Shown here piece by piece: positions 24,547-34,310 of a stretch of 64,000 nucleotides of DNA (position 1 is the stretch's first letter; each line of letters starts with the position of its first letter). Under the pieces are notes generated by a model, which saw only the letters and a list, made by a program, of their open reading frames with translations, had not been told where the DNA came from and did not search any database. The position numbers and the translations under genes were made by a program. The stretch is from Streptomyces sp. B1I3 (GTDB lineage Bacteria; Actinomycetota; Actinomycetes; Streptomycetales; Streptomycetaceae): the NCBI RefSeq assembly GCF_030816615.1, contig NZ_JAUSYD010000001.1:2108001-2172000 (forward strand), in the 5' to 3' direction.

Positions 24547-25671
24547 CTAGAACGGGCTGTCGGCGCCCGCGGCTGCCGGCTTCGGCGCCCTGGCCGGGCA
24601 GCAGCCGACCGGACAGAGGTCGTGCGAGGGGCCGAGCTCGCCCAGGGCGCACCTCTCGGCCGGGCGGCCCCGCTCGGCGGCGGCGCGTTCCACGACGAGC
24701 TCGCGCACGGCGGCGGCGAACCGGGGGTCCGCCCCGACCGTGGCGGACCGGCGGACCGGCAGCCCCAGCTCTGCGGCCTTCGCGGCGGCCTCCGTGTCGA
24801 GGTCGTACAGGACCTCCATGTGGTCCGAGACGAACCCGATGGGGGCCATGACGACCGCCGGGACGCCGTTGCCGTGCAGTGTCTCCAGGTGGTCGCAGAT
24901 GTCCGGCTCGAGCCACGGGATGTGCGGGGCGCCGCTGCGCGACTGGTAGACGAGCTGCCAGGGGTGTTCGACGCCGGTCTCCTCGCGCACGGCCTCGACG
25001 ATCGTCCGGGCGACGTCGAGGTGTTCGGCCACGTAGGAGCCGCCGTCGCCGTGCGTACCGGCCGGACCGGAGGTGTCTGCCGCCGCGGTGGGGATGGAGT
25101 GCGTGGTGAAGGCGAGGTGGGCACCCGCCCTGACGTCCTCGGGGAGGCCGGCCAGCGAGGCCAGCACGCCGTCCACCATGGGCCGGACGAAGCCGGGGTG
25201 GTTGAAGTAGTGCCGCAGCTTGTCCACCCGGGGTACCGGCAGTCCCTCCGCCTCCAGGACGGCCAGCGACTCGGCGAGGTTCTCGCGGTACTGACGGCAG
25301 CCGGAGTACGAGGCGTAGGCGCTGGTGGCGAGCACGGCGATCCGGCGGCGCCCGTCCGCGGCCATCTCGCGGAGTGTGTCGGTGAGGTACGGAGCCCAGT
25401 TGCGGTTGCCCCAGTACACCGGGAGATCCAGTCCGTGGGCCGCGAAATCCTTGCGCAGGGCGTCGAGCAGGGCCCTGTTCTGGGCGTTGATCGGGCTCAC
25501 GCCGCCGAAGAGGAAGTAGTGCTTGCCCACCTCCTTGAGACGTTCCTCGGGGATGCCCCGGCCGCGCGTCACGTTCGCCAGGAACGGGACCACGTCGTCC
25601 GGGCCTTCGGGACCTCCGAAGGAGAGCAGCAGCAGGGCGTCGTAAGGAGCGGGGTCGCGCAGATCGGACAT
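24547..25671 (-). CDS. hemH: Ferrochelatase (coproporphyrin type)
   Basis: 374 aa from the ATG at 25671. Motifs include [16 protein letters not shown] (N-terminus), [25 protein letters not shown] (catalytic His region), [16 protein letters not shown] and [16 protein letters not shown]. The actinobacterial [2Fe-2S] ligands look present: one Cys in YSGCRQY and a C-terminal cluster LCPVGCCP. In Actinobacteria this enzyme inserts iron into coproporphyrin III in the coproporphyrin-dependent heme pathway. The gene is divergent from the MFS transporter gene (126 bp). Confidence 0.95.
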   Translation of the reverse strand: MSDLRDPAPYDALLLLSFGGPEGPDDVVPFLANVTRGRGIPEERLKEVGKHYFLFGGVSPINAQNRALLDALRKDFAAHGLDLPVYWGNRNWAPYLTDTLREMAADGRRRIAVLATSAYASYSGCRQYRENLAESLAVLEAEGLPVPRVDKLRHYFNHPGFVRPMVDGVLASLAGLPEDVRAGAHLAFTTHSIPTAAADTSGPAGTHGDGGSYVAEHLDVARTIVEAVREETGVEHPWQLVYQSRSGAPHIPWLEPDICDHLETLHGNGVPAVVMAPIGFVSDHMEVLYDLDTEAAAKAAELGLPVRRSATVGADPRFAAAVRELVVERAAAERGRPAERCALGELGPSHDLCPVGCCPARAPKPAAAGADSPF

Positions 25672-25797
25672 GGACCCGATCCTGCCACCCGTCACCGGCA
25701 GCGCCACAACCGACGCCCTCCCGGCCCCTCGCGCCCATGGCCGCCCGTAAGCTGTGCAGGCCATCCACACCCCTGACAGGCTTCCCCGGAGCTCCTC

Positions 25798-27045
25798 TTG
25801 CCCAGCCCCTACCGTGCCATCTTCGCCGTCCCGGGGACCCTGGGGTTCTCGGCCGCGGGACTCCTCGGCCGGATGCCGCTGTCGATGATGGGCATCGGCG
25901 TGGTGACGATGGTGTCCCAGATGACCGGCCGCTACGGGCTCGCAGGGGCGCTCTCCGCGACGCTCGCCATGGCGGCGGCCGTCATGGGGCCGCAGGTCTC
26001 CCGGCTGGTCGACCGGTACGGACAGCGCCGGGTGCTGCGCCCGGTCACCCTGTTCTCCGCCGCAGCGGTCGCCGGGCTCCTGGTCTGCGCCCAGCAGCGG
26101 CTGCCGGACTGGACCCTGTTCGTCTTCGCGGCCGGCGCGGGCTCCGTGCCCAGCATGGGTTCGATGGTGCGGGCCCGCTGGGCGGAGATCTACCGGGGCT
26201 CCGCCCGTCAGCTGCACACCGCGTACTCGTGGGAGTCGATCGTCGACGAGGTGTGCTTCATCTTCGGGCCGATCGTCTCCATCGGCCTGTCGACCGCCTG
26301 GTTCCCGGAGGCCGGGCCGCTGCTCGCCGCGGTCTTCCTGGTGACCGGCGTCCTCTGGCTGACGGCCCAGCGCGCCACCGAGCCGAGACCGCATCCCCAG
26401 GCGCACCACTCGGGCGGTTCGGCGCTGCGCTCGCCCGGCCTCCAGGTGCTCGTGATCACCTTCGTCGCGACCGGTGCGATCTTCGGTGCGGTCGACGTGG
26501 TGACGGTGGCATTCGCGGAGGAGCGCGGCCACAAGGCGGCGGCCAGTCTCGTCCTGGCGGTCTACGCTCTGGGGTCGTGTCTGGCCGGAGCGGTCTTCGG
26601 CCTGCTGCACCTGCGGGGGAAGCCGTCCACCCGGTGGCTGGTGGGCGTGTGCGCGATGGCCGTGAGTATGATCCCCCTCCAACTGGCCGGGAGCCTGCCG
26701 TTCCTGGCCGTGGCGCTCTTTGTCGCGGGCCTCGCCATCGCACCCACGATGGTCACCACCATGGCTCTCGTCGAACGGCACGTACCGCGCACCCGGCTGA
26801 CCGAGGGCATGACCTGGACCGGTACCGGACTCGCGGTCGGAGTGGCGCTCGGCTCCTCCGCCGCGGGCTGGGTGGTCGACGCCGCCGGGGCAGGGGCGGG
26901 GTACGCGGTGCCCGTCGTGGCGGGGGCGCTCGCGGCCGCGGTGGCGCTCCTGGGGCATCGCCGGCTCGCCGAGCCGGTTCCTACGGGAGGGCGCGGGGAA
27001 GATGACCGACACCTACGCACGGACGACGACGAGCACGTGGCGTAA
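25798..27045 (+). CDS. MFS transporter
   Basis: 415 aa from a TTG start with GGAG 6 nt upstream. About 12 membrane segments are visible, starting [20 protein letters not shown]; the loop between segments 2 and 3 carries the MFS-like [15 protein letters not shown]. The segment [16 protein letters not shown] after helix 5 is typical of a drug/sugar-efflux-like MFS branch. No substrate can be inferred. Its end overlaps the start of the FAD oxidase gene by 44 nt, so the two are translationally coupled. Confidence 0.88.
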   Translation: MPSPYRAIFAVPGTLGFSAAGLLGRMPLSMMGIGVVTMVSQMTGRYGLAGALSATLAMAAAVMGPQVSRLVDRYGQRRVLRPVTLFSAAAVAGLLVCAQQRLPDWTLFVFAAGAGSVPSMGSMVRARWAEIYRGSARQLHTAYSWESIVDEVCFIFGPIVSIGLSTAWFPEAGPLLAAVFLVTGVLWLTAQRATEPRPHPQAHHSGGSALRSPGLQVLVITFVATGAIFGAVDVVTVAFAEERGHKAAASLVLAVYALGSCLAGAVFGLLHLRGKPSTRWLVGVCAMAVSMIPLQLAGSLPFLAVALFVAGLAIAPTMVTTMALVERHVPRTRLTEGMTWTGTGLAVGVALGSSAAGWVVDAAGAGAGYAVPVVAGALAAAVALLGHRRLAEPVPTGGRGEDDRHLRTDDDEHVA

Positions 27046-28324
27046 CTGGGCGGGCAACGTCACCGCCCGGCCGGTGCGGGCCGTGGCGCCCGCCTCCGTC
27101 GACGAACTGGCCGAGGTGCTGCGCAGGGCGTCCGAGGACGGTCTGCGGGTCAAGCCCGTCGGCACCGGGCACTCGTTCACGGCGACGGCGGCCACCGACG
27201 GGGTCCTCGTACGCCCGGACCTGCTGGCCGGTGTCCGGAACATCGACCGGACGGCGATGACCGTGACGGTGGGGGCCGGCACCCCGCTGAAGCGGCTGAA
27301 CACCGCCCTCGCCCGTGAGGGACTGTCGCTGACCAACATGGGCGACATCATGGAGCAGACGGTCGCCGGGGCCGTCTCCACCGGCACCCACGGCACCGGC
27401 CGCGAGTCGGCGTCGATATCCGCGCAGATACGGGCGCTGGAGATGGTCACCGCGGACGGCACGGTCCTGCGCTGTTCGCCGGCCGAGCACCCGGACGTCT
27501 TCGCGGCCGCCCGGACAGGGCTCGGAGCGCTCGGGGTGATCACCGCGGTCACGTTCGCGGTGGAACCGGTCTTCCTGCTGCGGGCGCGTGAGGAACCGAT
27601 GACCTTCGACCGGGTCACGGCCGACTTCCAGCAGCTCGTCACCGAGAACGAGCACTTCGAGTTCTACTGGTTCCCTCACACCGGCAACTGCAACACCAAA
27701 CGCAACAACCGCAGCGCGGGCCCCGCCGCTCCGCCCGGAAGGATCAGCGGCTGGATCGAGGACGAGCTCCTCTCCAACGGGATCTTCCAGGTCGCCTGTT
27801 CGGTCGGCCGTGCGATGCCGGGGACCATCCCCACCCTCGCGCGGATCTCCAGTCGCGCCCTGTCGGCCCGTACGTACACGGACCTCCCGTACAAGGTCTT
27901 CACCAGCCCCCGGCGGGTGCGCTTCGTCGAGATGGAGTACGCCCTCCCGCGCGAGGCCGCGGTCGAGGCCCTGCGCGAGGTAAGGGCCATGGTCGAGCGC
28001 TCACCCCTGCGCGTCGGCTTCCCGGTGGAGGTCCGCACGGCGCCCGCGGACGACATCACGCTCTCCACGGCCTCGGGCCGGGAAAGCGCGTACATCGCGG
28101 TGCACTTGTACAGGGGCACCCCGTACCAGGCGTACTTCACGGCCGTCGAGCGGATCATGACCGGCTACGCCGGACGCCCGCACTGGGGCAAGATCCACAC
28201 CCGGGACGCCGGCTACCTGGCCGCGGCGTACCCGCGGTTCGGCGAGTTCACCACCCTGCGGGACCGGCTCGACCCCGGACGGCTGTTCGGCAACGACTAT
28301 CTGCGCCGGGTACTCGGCGACTGA
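27002..28324 (+). CDS. FAD-linked sugar-acid/lactone oxidase (ALO family)
   Basis: 440 aa. The N-terminal FAD-binding PCMH domain has [10 protein letters not shown] (its His is the probable covalent flavin attachment site in this family), [22 protein letters not shown] and [11 protein letters not shown]. The C-terminal D-arabinono-1,4-lactone oxidase domain ends PHWGKIH ... [19 protein letters not shown]. Relatives oxidise alditols or aldonolactones with O2, making H2O2. It is coupled to the MFS gene, so the transporter may move substrate or product. Confidence 0.88.
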   Translation: MTDTYARTTTSTWRNWAGNVTARPVRAVAPASVDELAEVLRRASEDGLRVKPVGTGHSFTATAATDGVLVRPDLLAGVRNIDRTAMTVTVGAGTPLKRLNTALAREGLSLTNMGDIMEQTVAGAVSTGTHGTGRESASISAQIRALEMVTADGTVLRCSPAEHPDVFAAARTGLGALGVITAVTFAVEPVFLLRAREEPMTFDRVTADFQQLVTENEHFEFYWFPHTGNCNTKRNNRSAGPAAPPGRISGWIEDELLSNGIFQVACSVGRAMPGTIPTLARISSRALSARTYTDLPYKVFTSPRRVRFVEMEYALPREAAVEALREVRAMVERSPLRVGFPVEVRTAPADDITLSTASGRESAYIAVHLYRGTPYQAYFTAVERIMTGYAGRPHWGKIHTRDAGYLAAAYPRFGEFTTLRDRLDPGRLFGNDYLRRVLGD

Positions 28325-28343
28325 CCCCGGCGGCGACCGCGGG

Positions 28344-29483
28344 TCACCGGCCGGTGGCCTGGCCGCCCTCCTGTCCTTCCCCGGTCCCGGCCTCGCCGGT
28401 CGGTGCGTCGCCGGACGCGGTCGGGTCCGGCGAGGCGGGGGCGCTGTCCTCGGGCGCCGCGGAGCCGGTGGGCTCGGGCGCCGTGCTCCCGCCGGTCGTG
28501 GAGGGCGCCGGGTCCGGCTCCGTCGTCGACGTGTCGCCGTCACCGCTGCCGGGCGCGGAGCTTTGGCCGTCACCGGGGTCCGTCGCCGGGGCGGACGAGC
28601 TGTCGGCGCCCGGCTCGCGGTCCTCCGGGCCGGCGCTGCGCTCCGGGTCCGTGCTGCTCGTGGGAGCCGGGTCGGTCGTCGTCGCGCCGTGGCCGCCGCG
28701 CACCACGGAACCGACGGTCGTGCCGCCGCCGCCGCTGAGGTCGTTGCCCGAGGCCAGTTCGTACACCGTGATACCGCCCATCGACACGGCGAAGACCGCG
28801 ACGGCCGCGAGGGCCGGGCGCTTCCAGCCGCGGACGCGGGTGCCATGGGTGTGCGCTTCCGAGTACACGTCGGGCGGACCGGCGGCCTCCTGCCCGAACA
28901 GCTGCGTGCGCTCGGGGTCGTTCCTGATCAGCTGCGTGCGCTGCGGATCGACCCGCCCGAGCAGCTGGGTGCTCTCCGGATCGACCCGCCGGAGCAGCTG
29001 GGTGCTCTCCGGATCGACCCGCCGGAGCAGCCGCGTGCGCTCCGGGTCCGCGGCGCCGGGCAGGCAGGGGCCGACCGCTCCGAGCAACTGCGTGCGTTCC
29101 GGGTCGTTCGTGACCCCCTCCGTGGCGTCACGGTCCGGCCGCGCCGTACGCAGCACCGTCGTGGCGTCGTCCTGCGGCTTCGGGGCGGCCGGAACCGTGT
29201 CCCTCGTGCGGACGGTCACCTGGCGTCCCCCCGGATGCTTCACCTGGACCGTGACCTCGCGGATCTGCTCCCCCGTGCGACGGAAGAAGTGCTGGAAGAC
29301 CGAGCCACCACAGGTCGCCACCACGCTCATCACGCCCGCGCCTGCGATCGTTCCGTACACGCCGAGCTGCGACGCCATCACCGCCGCCGCGACGGCCGCC
29401 ACGGCACTGCCCGCGACCTGCGGCAGGCTCAGATCTATGCGCCTCTCCTCGGATCCCGCATCACCTTGCGGCTTCTGCACCAT
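28344..29483 (-). CDS. Membrane protein with TQLL repeat array and acidic outer tail
   Basis: 379 aa from the ATG at 29483 (AAGG upstream; other in-frame starts exist). Residues 22-58 are an Ala/Val-rich hydrophobic region, perhaps a membrane hairpin. Residues 126-197 hold six copies of a DPERTQLL-type motif with Thr at 131, 150, 161, 172, 183 and 193. A membrane segment follows (about 223-244, PALAAVAVFAVSMGGITVY), then about 130 residues rich in Ser, Thr, Asp, Pro and Gly with no fold. The repeats would face the cytoplasm if the N-terminus forms a hairpin. No known domain was recognised. It is convergent with the oxidase gene (19 bp). Confidence 0.75.
   Translation of the reverse strand: MVQKPQGDAGSEERRIDLSLPQVAGSAVAAVAAAVMASQLGVYGTIAGAGVMSVVATCGGSVFQHFFRRTGEQIREVTVQVKHPGGRQVTVRTRDTVPAAPKPQDDATTVLRTARPDRDATEGVTNDPERTQLLGAVGPCLPGAADPERTRLLRRVDPESTQLLRRVDPESTQLLGRVDPQRTQLIRNDPERTQLFGQEAAGPPDVYSEAHTHGTRVRGWKRPALAAVAVFAVSMGGITVYELASGNDLSGGGGTTVGSVVRGGHGATTTDPAPTSSTDPERSAGPEDREPGADSSSAPATDPGDGQSSAPGSGDGDTSTTEPDPAPSTTGGSTAPEPTGSAAPEDSAPASPDPTASGDAPTGEAGTGEGQEGGQATGR
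28890..29108 (-). repeat. Coding tandem repeat, six TQLL-type units
   Basis: The units encode (D/N)P(E/Q)(R/S)T(Q/R)L(L/I/F) with an RRV or GRV linker; the central copies are 33 nt long and nearly identical (GAGCAGCTGGGTGCTCTCCG on the + strand recurs at a 33-nt step). Spacing of the Thr residues is 19, 11, 11, 11 and 10. Confidence 0.9.
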
Positions 29484-29532
29484 TACCAGCCCTTGCTCGA
29501 CAACCACCCCACCTTGCACCAGGAAGGGACAT

Positions 29533-29904
29533 ATGAGCGAAGCGAATAGTTCCGGTTCTGGAGGTTCTGTGAAGCAGCACACGCTGGAGGGGGCAGCCAG
29601 GGCGACGAGGTGTCCCGGCCCCCGCACCCGGCGAGAACTCCGGCGGCGCGCCGGTCCACCCGCATGGCCCGAATGGAGTACTGTGGCGAGCCCTGGGGCC
29701 GGACTCCCGCATGGGTATCCGGGACTTACGGGAGAGAGCCTGAGACGGCACTCGAACCGGCGGCGCCGCGGCATCGCACGGGCGCCCGCGACACGGAGCG
29801 ACCACCAGGTCGCTGCGCGTCACGAACAGGTAACCGTGCCACCGTGTCGATCCAGGGCCAAGGCCCGACACGCCGGGGAACTTGGCAAGGTTGTGGCAGG
29901 CTGA
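29533..29904 (+). CDS. Possible 123-aa ORF upstream of sepH
   Basis: An ATG at 29533 follows a good AGGAAGGGA Shine-Dalgarno. The product is Arg- and Ser-rich (MSEANSSGSGGSVKQHT at the start) and matches nothing I know. Codon use at the start is low in GC, unlike its neighbours, and the later part looks random. It may be a short leader ORF whose real stop is elsewhere, or chance. The 29484-29979 stretch otherwise holds only promoter DNA for the divergent repeat-protein gene and sepH. Confidence 0.25.
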   Translation: MSEANSSGSGGSVKQHTLEGAARATRCPGPRTRRELRRRAGPPAWPEWSTVASPGAGLPHGYPGLTGESLRRHSNRRRRGIARAPATRSDHQVAARHEQVTVPPCRSRAKARHAGELGKVVAG

Positions 29905-29979
29905 ACCCGGGCAGGTCACACTCGACTAGCGGAAGCAGCGACGCACGTGACGTCGGCAGGCACCACCCGGGAGGTTCCC

Positions 29980-31041
29980 ATGCCCGAACTGCGTGTCGTG
30001 GCCGTCTCGAACGACGGCACACGACTGGTGCTCAAAGCTGCGGACAGCACGGAGTACACGCTTCCGATCGATGAGCGGCTCCGTGCCGCCGTTCGCAATG
30101 ACCGCGCCCGGCTCGGCCAGATCGAGATCGAGGTGGAGAGCCACCTCCGGCCCCGCGACATCCAGGCACGGATACGAGCCGGTGCCTCCGCCGAGGAGGT
30201 CGCCCAGTTCGCCGGGATCCCGGTGGACCGCGTGCGCCGCTTCGAGGGACCCGTGCTCGCCGAGCGCGCGTTCATGGCCGAGCGTGCCCGGAAGACTCCC
30301 GTGCGCCGTCCCGGCGAGAACGCCGGCCCCCAGCTCGGTGAGGCGGTGCAGGAGCGCCTCCTGCTGCGCGGCGCGGACAGGGAGACCGTCCAGTGGGATT
30401 CCTGGCGCCGGGACGACGGCACCTGGGAGGTCCTCCTGGTCTACCGCGTGGCGGGCGAACCCCACTCGGCGAGCTGGACCTACGACCCGCCGCGGCGGCT
30501 GGTCCAGGCCGTGGACGAAGAGGCGCGCTCGCTGATCGGCGAGACCGATGACGTGGCCGCCCCGGAGCCGAGCTTCCCGTTCGTGCCCCGGATCGCGCGG
30601 CTTCCGCGGGACCGGCCGCTGGACCGTGCACTCGACCGTCAGATCGAGCGGCCCGCCCCGCCCGCACCCGAGCCCGAGGAGCGGTTCGGCGGCGTGTCCG
30701 CAGTCGAGCGCGACTCGCTGACGAGCCTGCTGGAGGCCGTGCCGAGCTTCCGTGGCGACATGGTGGTGCCGGAGCGCCCCTCCCAGCCCGAGCCGCCGGC
30801 GATCGAACCCGCGTCCCAGGAGCCCGAGGCGGACGAGCCCCCGGCCGCGGTGGCGTCCGCGGGTGCCGGTTCGGCCTATGCCGATGTCCTGATGCCGCGT
30901 GCGGTGGCCGGCCATCGCGACCGGCTGACGGGGACGACCGACCGGCAGGCCGAGGCGGACGGAGTCCGTCCGGGCCGCAGGGCCGCCGTGCCCAGCTGGG
31001 ACGAGATCGTCTTCGGCACCCGCAGGAAGAAGCAGGACTGA
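29980..31041 (+). CDS. sepH: SepH cell-division protein (DUF3071)
   Basis: 353 aa from the ATG at 29980 with GGAGG 5 nt upstream. The conserved N-terminal domain (1-165) begins MPELRVVAVSNDGTRLVLK and includes a helix-turn-helix (RPRDIQARIRAG, then SAEEVAQFAGIPVDRVRRFE) and the block WDSWRRDDGTWEVLLVY. The C-terminal half is disordered, Pro/Glu-rich and ends in a conserved basic patch (VPSWDEIVFGTRRKK). SepH stimulates FtsZ assembly during vegetative and sporulation septation in Streptomyces. Monocistronic with its own terminator. Confidence 0.92.
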   Translation: MPELRVVAVSNDGTRLVLKAADSTEYTLPIDERLRAAVRNDRARLGQIEIEVESHLRPRDIQARIRAGASAEEVAQFAGIPVDRVRRFEGPVLAERAFMAERARKTPVRRPGENAGPQLGEAVQERLLLRGADRETVQWDSWRRDDGTWEVLLVYRVAGEPHSASWTYDPPRRLVQAVDEEARSLIGETDDVAAPEPSFPFVPRIARLPRDRPLDRALDRQIERPAPPAPEPEERFGGVSAVERDSLTSLLEAVPSFRGDMVVPERPSQPEPPAIEPASQEPEADEPPAAVASAGAGSAYADVLMPRAVAGHRDRLTGTTDRQAEADGVRPGRRAAVPSWDEIVFGTRRKKQD

Positions 31042-31149
31042 GGCCCGGTGCAGGGTTGACAGGCCGCGGCACCGCAGCGGCAGCAAGCACGACGGACGGC
31101 GCTCCTGCGCCGGAGCGCCCCTGAGCGCCGTGGCGCCCCTGCGCGCGAC

Positions 31150-31181
31150 GAGGGCCCGCACGCCACCGCGTGCGGGCCCTC
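31150..31181. terminator. Terminator between sepH and sulfurtransferase gene
   Basis: A 14-bp perfect stem (31150-31163 with 31168-31181, GAGGGCCCGCACGC) with loop CACC lies between the convergent genes. Confidence 0.8.
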
Positions 31182-31220
31182 TGCCGTGCGGGCGCTCTGC
31201 CGTGAGGGCCCTGCGTTCCG

Positions 31221-32048
31221 TCAGCGGGGGTCCGGCCCGGTGGCGACGGGACGGGACTCGTCCGAGGACCACTCGGACCAGGAGCCCGCGTACAGAGCCG
31301 CCCGCTGTCCGGCGATCTCCAGCGCCAGCACCTCGTGCGCGCCCGAGACGCCCGATCCGCAGTAGACGCCCACCTCGGCCCCGCCGTCCACGCCCAGGGC
31401 GGCGAAGCGGGAGGCCAATGCCTCGGCGGGAAGGAAGCGCCCGTCCTCGGCCACGTTGCCGGTGGTCGGCGCGGAGACCGCTCCGGGGATGTGGCCGCCC
31501 ACGCGGTCGATCGGTTCCACGTCCCCCCGGTAGCGCTCGGCGGCCCGCGCGTCGAGGAGCAGTCCGGAGTGGGCGAGTGCCGCGGCGCCGTCCGCGTCCA
31601 GCAGGGGCAGCGCGCCGGGCTCGGGCCGGAAGTCGCCGGGAGCTGGGTGCGGTGTCTCGTCGCTGAGTTCGCCGGTCCAGGCGGCGAGACCGCCGTCGAG
31701 CACCCGGACATCACGGTGCCCCGTCCAGCGGAGCAGCCACCAGGCGCGGGCCGCCGCCCAGCCCTGGCCTCCGTCGTAGACCACCACCGGCGTGTCCGGC
31801 GAGACTCCCGCACGCCGCATGACGGCCCCGAAGGCCTCCGGGTCCGGCAAGGGGTGCCGGCCGCCGCCGCCTGCCGGGCCGGCGAGCTCCGCGTCGAGAT
31901 CGACGAACACCGCGCCGGGGATGTGCCCGGCCTCGTAGTCGGCGCGGCCGTGCGGGCCGCCGAGCTGCCAGCGGACGTCCAGGAGCACCGGCGGACGCGG
32001 TCCGGTCGATTCGCTCACGTATTCGGATGCGGTGATGATGGGCTTCAT
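31221..32048 (-). CDS. Mercaptopyruvate/thiosulfate sulfurtransferase
   Basis: 275 aa from the ATG at 32048 (an ATG at 32057 is an alternative). Two rhodanese domains: the N-terminal one (about 5-130) has VLLDVRWQLGG but no active Cys, the C-terminal one has LLDARAAERYRGD and active loop YCGSGVSG. The CGSGV loop is the mercaptopyruvate-sulfurtransferase type rather than CRKGV of thiosulfate sulfurtransferase. It transfers sulfur to cyanide or thiols and may feed H2S or persulfide pools. Single gene, convergent with sepH. Confidence 0.88.
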   Translation of the reverse strand: MKPIITASEYVSESTGPRPPVLLDVRWQLGGPHGRADYEAGHIPGAVFVDLDAELAGPAGGGGRHPLPDPEAFGAVMRRAGVSPDTPVVVYDGGQGWAAARAWWLLRWTGHRDVRVLDGGLAAWTGELSDETPHPAPGDFRPEPGALPLLDADGAAALAHSGLLLDARAAERYRGDVEPIDRVGGHIPGAVSAPTTGNVAEDGRFLPAEALASRFAALGVDGGAEVGVYCGSGVSGAHEVLALEIAGQRAALYAGSWSEWSSDESRPVATGPDPR

Positions 32049-32298
32049 GGGTGCCATCTTCGCGCAGGGACTCCGGCCTCCGGCACGATGCCGGGCGCGA
32101 CTGTGGCAGGGATGTACCGCACCAAAACGGCCTTCCTCGTGACCGTTACCCCGAAACGCGGCGCGGCCGGGGTGTCTGCGAAGCTCGGTGGTGCGAGCAT
32201 CGACACGGAGCGTACGTGCCCGCATTCGTACCGCTGGAGGGCGTATCGGCTGGCGTGACCCGTACGGCCACCACGATGGTGCGAGGAGAGAGACGAAG

Positions 32299-33075
32299 AT
32301 GACCGAGGCTGCCGCCCGGCGCGTGCCCGGAGCACCGTGCTGGGTGAGTCTGATCGTGCACGGCCTGGCAACGACCCAGGAGTTCTACGGCCGGTTGTTC
32401 GGCTGGGAGTTCAGTCCGGGGCCCGACGAACTGGGGCCCTACGTCCGCGCCTTGCTGCAGGGGAAGGAGGTCGCGGGTATCGGCCAGCTGCCTCCCGACC
32501 GGCATCTCCCGATCGCCTGGACGACCTACCTCGCCTCGGACGACGCCGACGCCACGGCCGAGGCCGTCCGCTCGTGCGGCGGGACGGTGGCGGTGGGACC
32601 GCTGGACGCCGGCCGCGCCGGCCGCCTCGCGATCGTCTCCGACCCGGGCGGGGCGGTGTTCGGCGTGTGGCAGGCCGCCGAACACCTCGGTACGGTCCTG
32701 AAGGGCGTGCCGGGCACCCCTGTGTGGAACGAACTGGTCACCCGGGAGACGGCCTCGGTCGCCAAGTTCTACCAGGTCGTGTTCGGTTTCGAGGCCGAGG
32801 CGGTCGTCTCGGCCGACTTCGACTATCAGACGCTGCACCTGGAAGGCCGGCCGGTGGCCGCCCTCCACGGGGTGGGGAACGCCCTGCAGCGCGATCGGGG
32901 ACCGCACTGGATGACCTACTTCGAGGTGGCCGACACCGACGAGTCCGCGGCGCGCGTCGTGGAGCTCGGCGGACATGTCCTGCAGCCGCCGCGGGACACC
33001 CCGAGCGGGAGGCTGGCCACGGTCGCCGACCCGGAGGGCGCTGTGTTCACGATCCAGCGGTCGGTCGGGGGCTGA
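32299..33075 (+). CDS. VOC-family protein (two glyoxalase-like domains)
   Basis: 258 aa from the ATG at 32299 with a GAGGAGAG Shine-Dalgarno. Two tandem vicinal-oxygen-chelate domains are visible: residues 10-125 (PCWVSLIVHGLATTQEFYGRLFGWEF, ending DPGGAVFGVWQ) and 130-255 (PVWNELVTRETASVAKFYQVVFGF, ending DPEGAVFTIQ). The metal-binding His/Glu pattern is not complete, as in bleomycin-resistance-like or regulatory members. Substrate unknown. The following 485 bp (33076-33561) contain no supported gene; a short AT-rich patch at 33325-33360 stands out. Confidence 0.85.
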   Translation: MTEAAARRVPGAPCWVSLIVHGLATTQEFYGRLFGWEFSPGPDELGPYVRALLQGKEVAGIGQLPPDRHLPIAWTTYLASDDADATAEAVRSCGGTVAVGPLDAGRAGRLAIVSDPGGAVFGVWQAAEHLGTVLKGVPGTPVWNELVTRETASVAKFYQVVFGFEAEAVVSADFDYQTLHLEGRPVAALHGVGNALQRDRGPHWMTYFEVADTDESAARVVELGGHVLQPPRDTPSGRLATVADPEGAVFTIQRSVGG

Positions 33076-33561
33076 GCGCCGGGCCCACGCGCCCGCGCGG
33101 TCCGGCGGCGTCCGGCCCGCGGGACGGGGCAGGACGTCCGGCGGGAGAGCCGCCGCCCGGGGCGCGGAATCCGGCATGGATCGCCTCTTCCGTCTCGGAG
33201 GTGACACCCTGCGCAGCTCTTCTCCGCGCCAGCGCTACCGGCGTACTCGGCGTTCTTCTCGGTCCCCGGCACTCCCGGCGCCGAAGACGCCTCCCGAGGC
33301 GAGAACAAGCCAGTCACCATCGGTATGACATTAAGATTGACCGTTTAATTATCGTTGGTTCGAGCTGAGCGGCGTGGATGGGCGTGGATCATCCGGGAAC
33401 GGCGGACCGGTTCGGTGTCCGACCGGGAGCCACCGCCGTTCGCGCGGCTCAGGAACGTGCCGCCCCGTACACACCGGCTTCCCTCTGCCTCTTGGGCGGG
33501 CGGACGTGCCGGGTGACGGGTCGTCGGAGAAACGGCTGCGGGACGGATACGGGGATCGCGG

Positions 33562-34212
33562 TCAGGCGTGGTTGACCGGGAGGACGTCCGGCGAGAGGGC
33601 GCCCGCGAGGGCTACGGCGCTCGTCATGCGGCGGCGGTGGTGGCGGCGGCAGAGAACCTCGTAGCCGGTCTCCCCCGCCGGGTGGTTCACGTCGCCGACG
33701 ACCACCTGGGCGCCCTCGACCACCATCTCACCGCCTACGGTGCGGGCGTTGTGCGTCGCACGGGCCCCGCACCAGCACAGCGCCTCGACCTGGAGGGCCT
33801 CTATGCGGTCGGCCAGCTCGATCAGGCGCTGCGAGCCCGGGAAGAGCTTCGTGCGGAAGTCCGTCGTGATGCCGAAGGCGAACACGTCCATGTCGAGGTC
33901 GTCGACGATACGGGCCAGCTGGTCGATCTGCTCCGGGGCCAGGAACTGCGCCTCGTCCACGATCACGTAGTCGACCCGGCCGCCCTTGGACAGCTGGTCG
34001 ACCAGGTAGGCGTACAGGTCCATGCCCTCGCCGGCCTCGACGGCATCCGTGACCAGGCCCAGGCGCGACGACAGCTTCCCCTCCCCCGCCCGGTCGTCAC
34101 GGGTGAAGATCGTCCCCTGCAGGCCGCGGGCCGACCGGTTGTGGCCGATCTGGAGGGCCAGCGTGCTCTTTCCGCAGTCCATCGTTCCGGAGAAGAACAC
34201 AAGCTCGGACAT
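33562..34212 (-). CDS. tdk: Thymidine kinase (TK1 type)
   Basis: 216 aa. Walker A GTMDCGKST at 9-17, the Asp-Glu of VIVDEAQFL (Walker B-like), ITTDFRTKLFPGS (lasso region start) and zinc-ribbon residues in CWCGARAT and the C-terminal CRRHH. Phosphorylates thymidine (and deoxyuridine) in nucleotide salvage, complementing dut-driven dTMP synthesis encoded 15 kb away. Start ATG at 34212; 98 bp separate it from the upstream phosphodiesterase-like gene on the same strand. Confidence 0.95.
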   Translation of the reverse strand: MSELVFFSGTMDCGKSTLALQIGHNRSARGLQGTIFTRDDRAGEGKLSSRLGLVTDAVEAGEGMDLYAYLVDQLSKGGRVDYVIVDEAQFLAPEQIDQLARIVDDLDMDVFAFGITTDFRTKLFPGSQRLIELADRIEALQVEALCWCGARATHNARTVGGEMVVEGAQVVVGDVNHPAGETGYEVLCRRHHRRRMTSAVALAGALSPDVLPVNHA

Positions 34213-34310
34213 GAGAAGTCGGGCGCCTTTCAGGTGTGGTGCAAGAAGGAGGGTGCACAGGGTGCGGTACGAGGGCGGTCCGTAGGGGAGCGCGGCTGCG
34301 GGATCGTGGG

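Noticed and set aside
28905..29110. CRISPR-like repeat array
   Set aside because: The 33-nt repeats are in frame within a coding sequence, have no unique spacers and encode the TQLL units.
29461..29919. 152-aa minus ORF upstream of sepH
   Set aside because: No start signal and non-coding composition; lies in the divergent promoter region.
33356..33366. TTGGTTCGAGC as a tRNA T-loop
   Set aside because: No matching acceptor, D or anticodon stems within 80 nt.
33374..33664. 96-aa + ORF before tdk
   Set aside because: Arg/Gly-rich, no Shine-Dalgarno, overlaps the end of tdk on the other strand.
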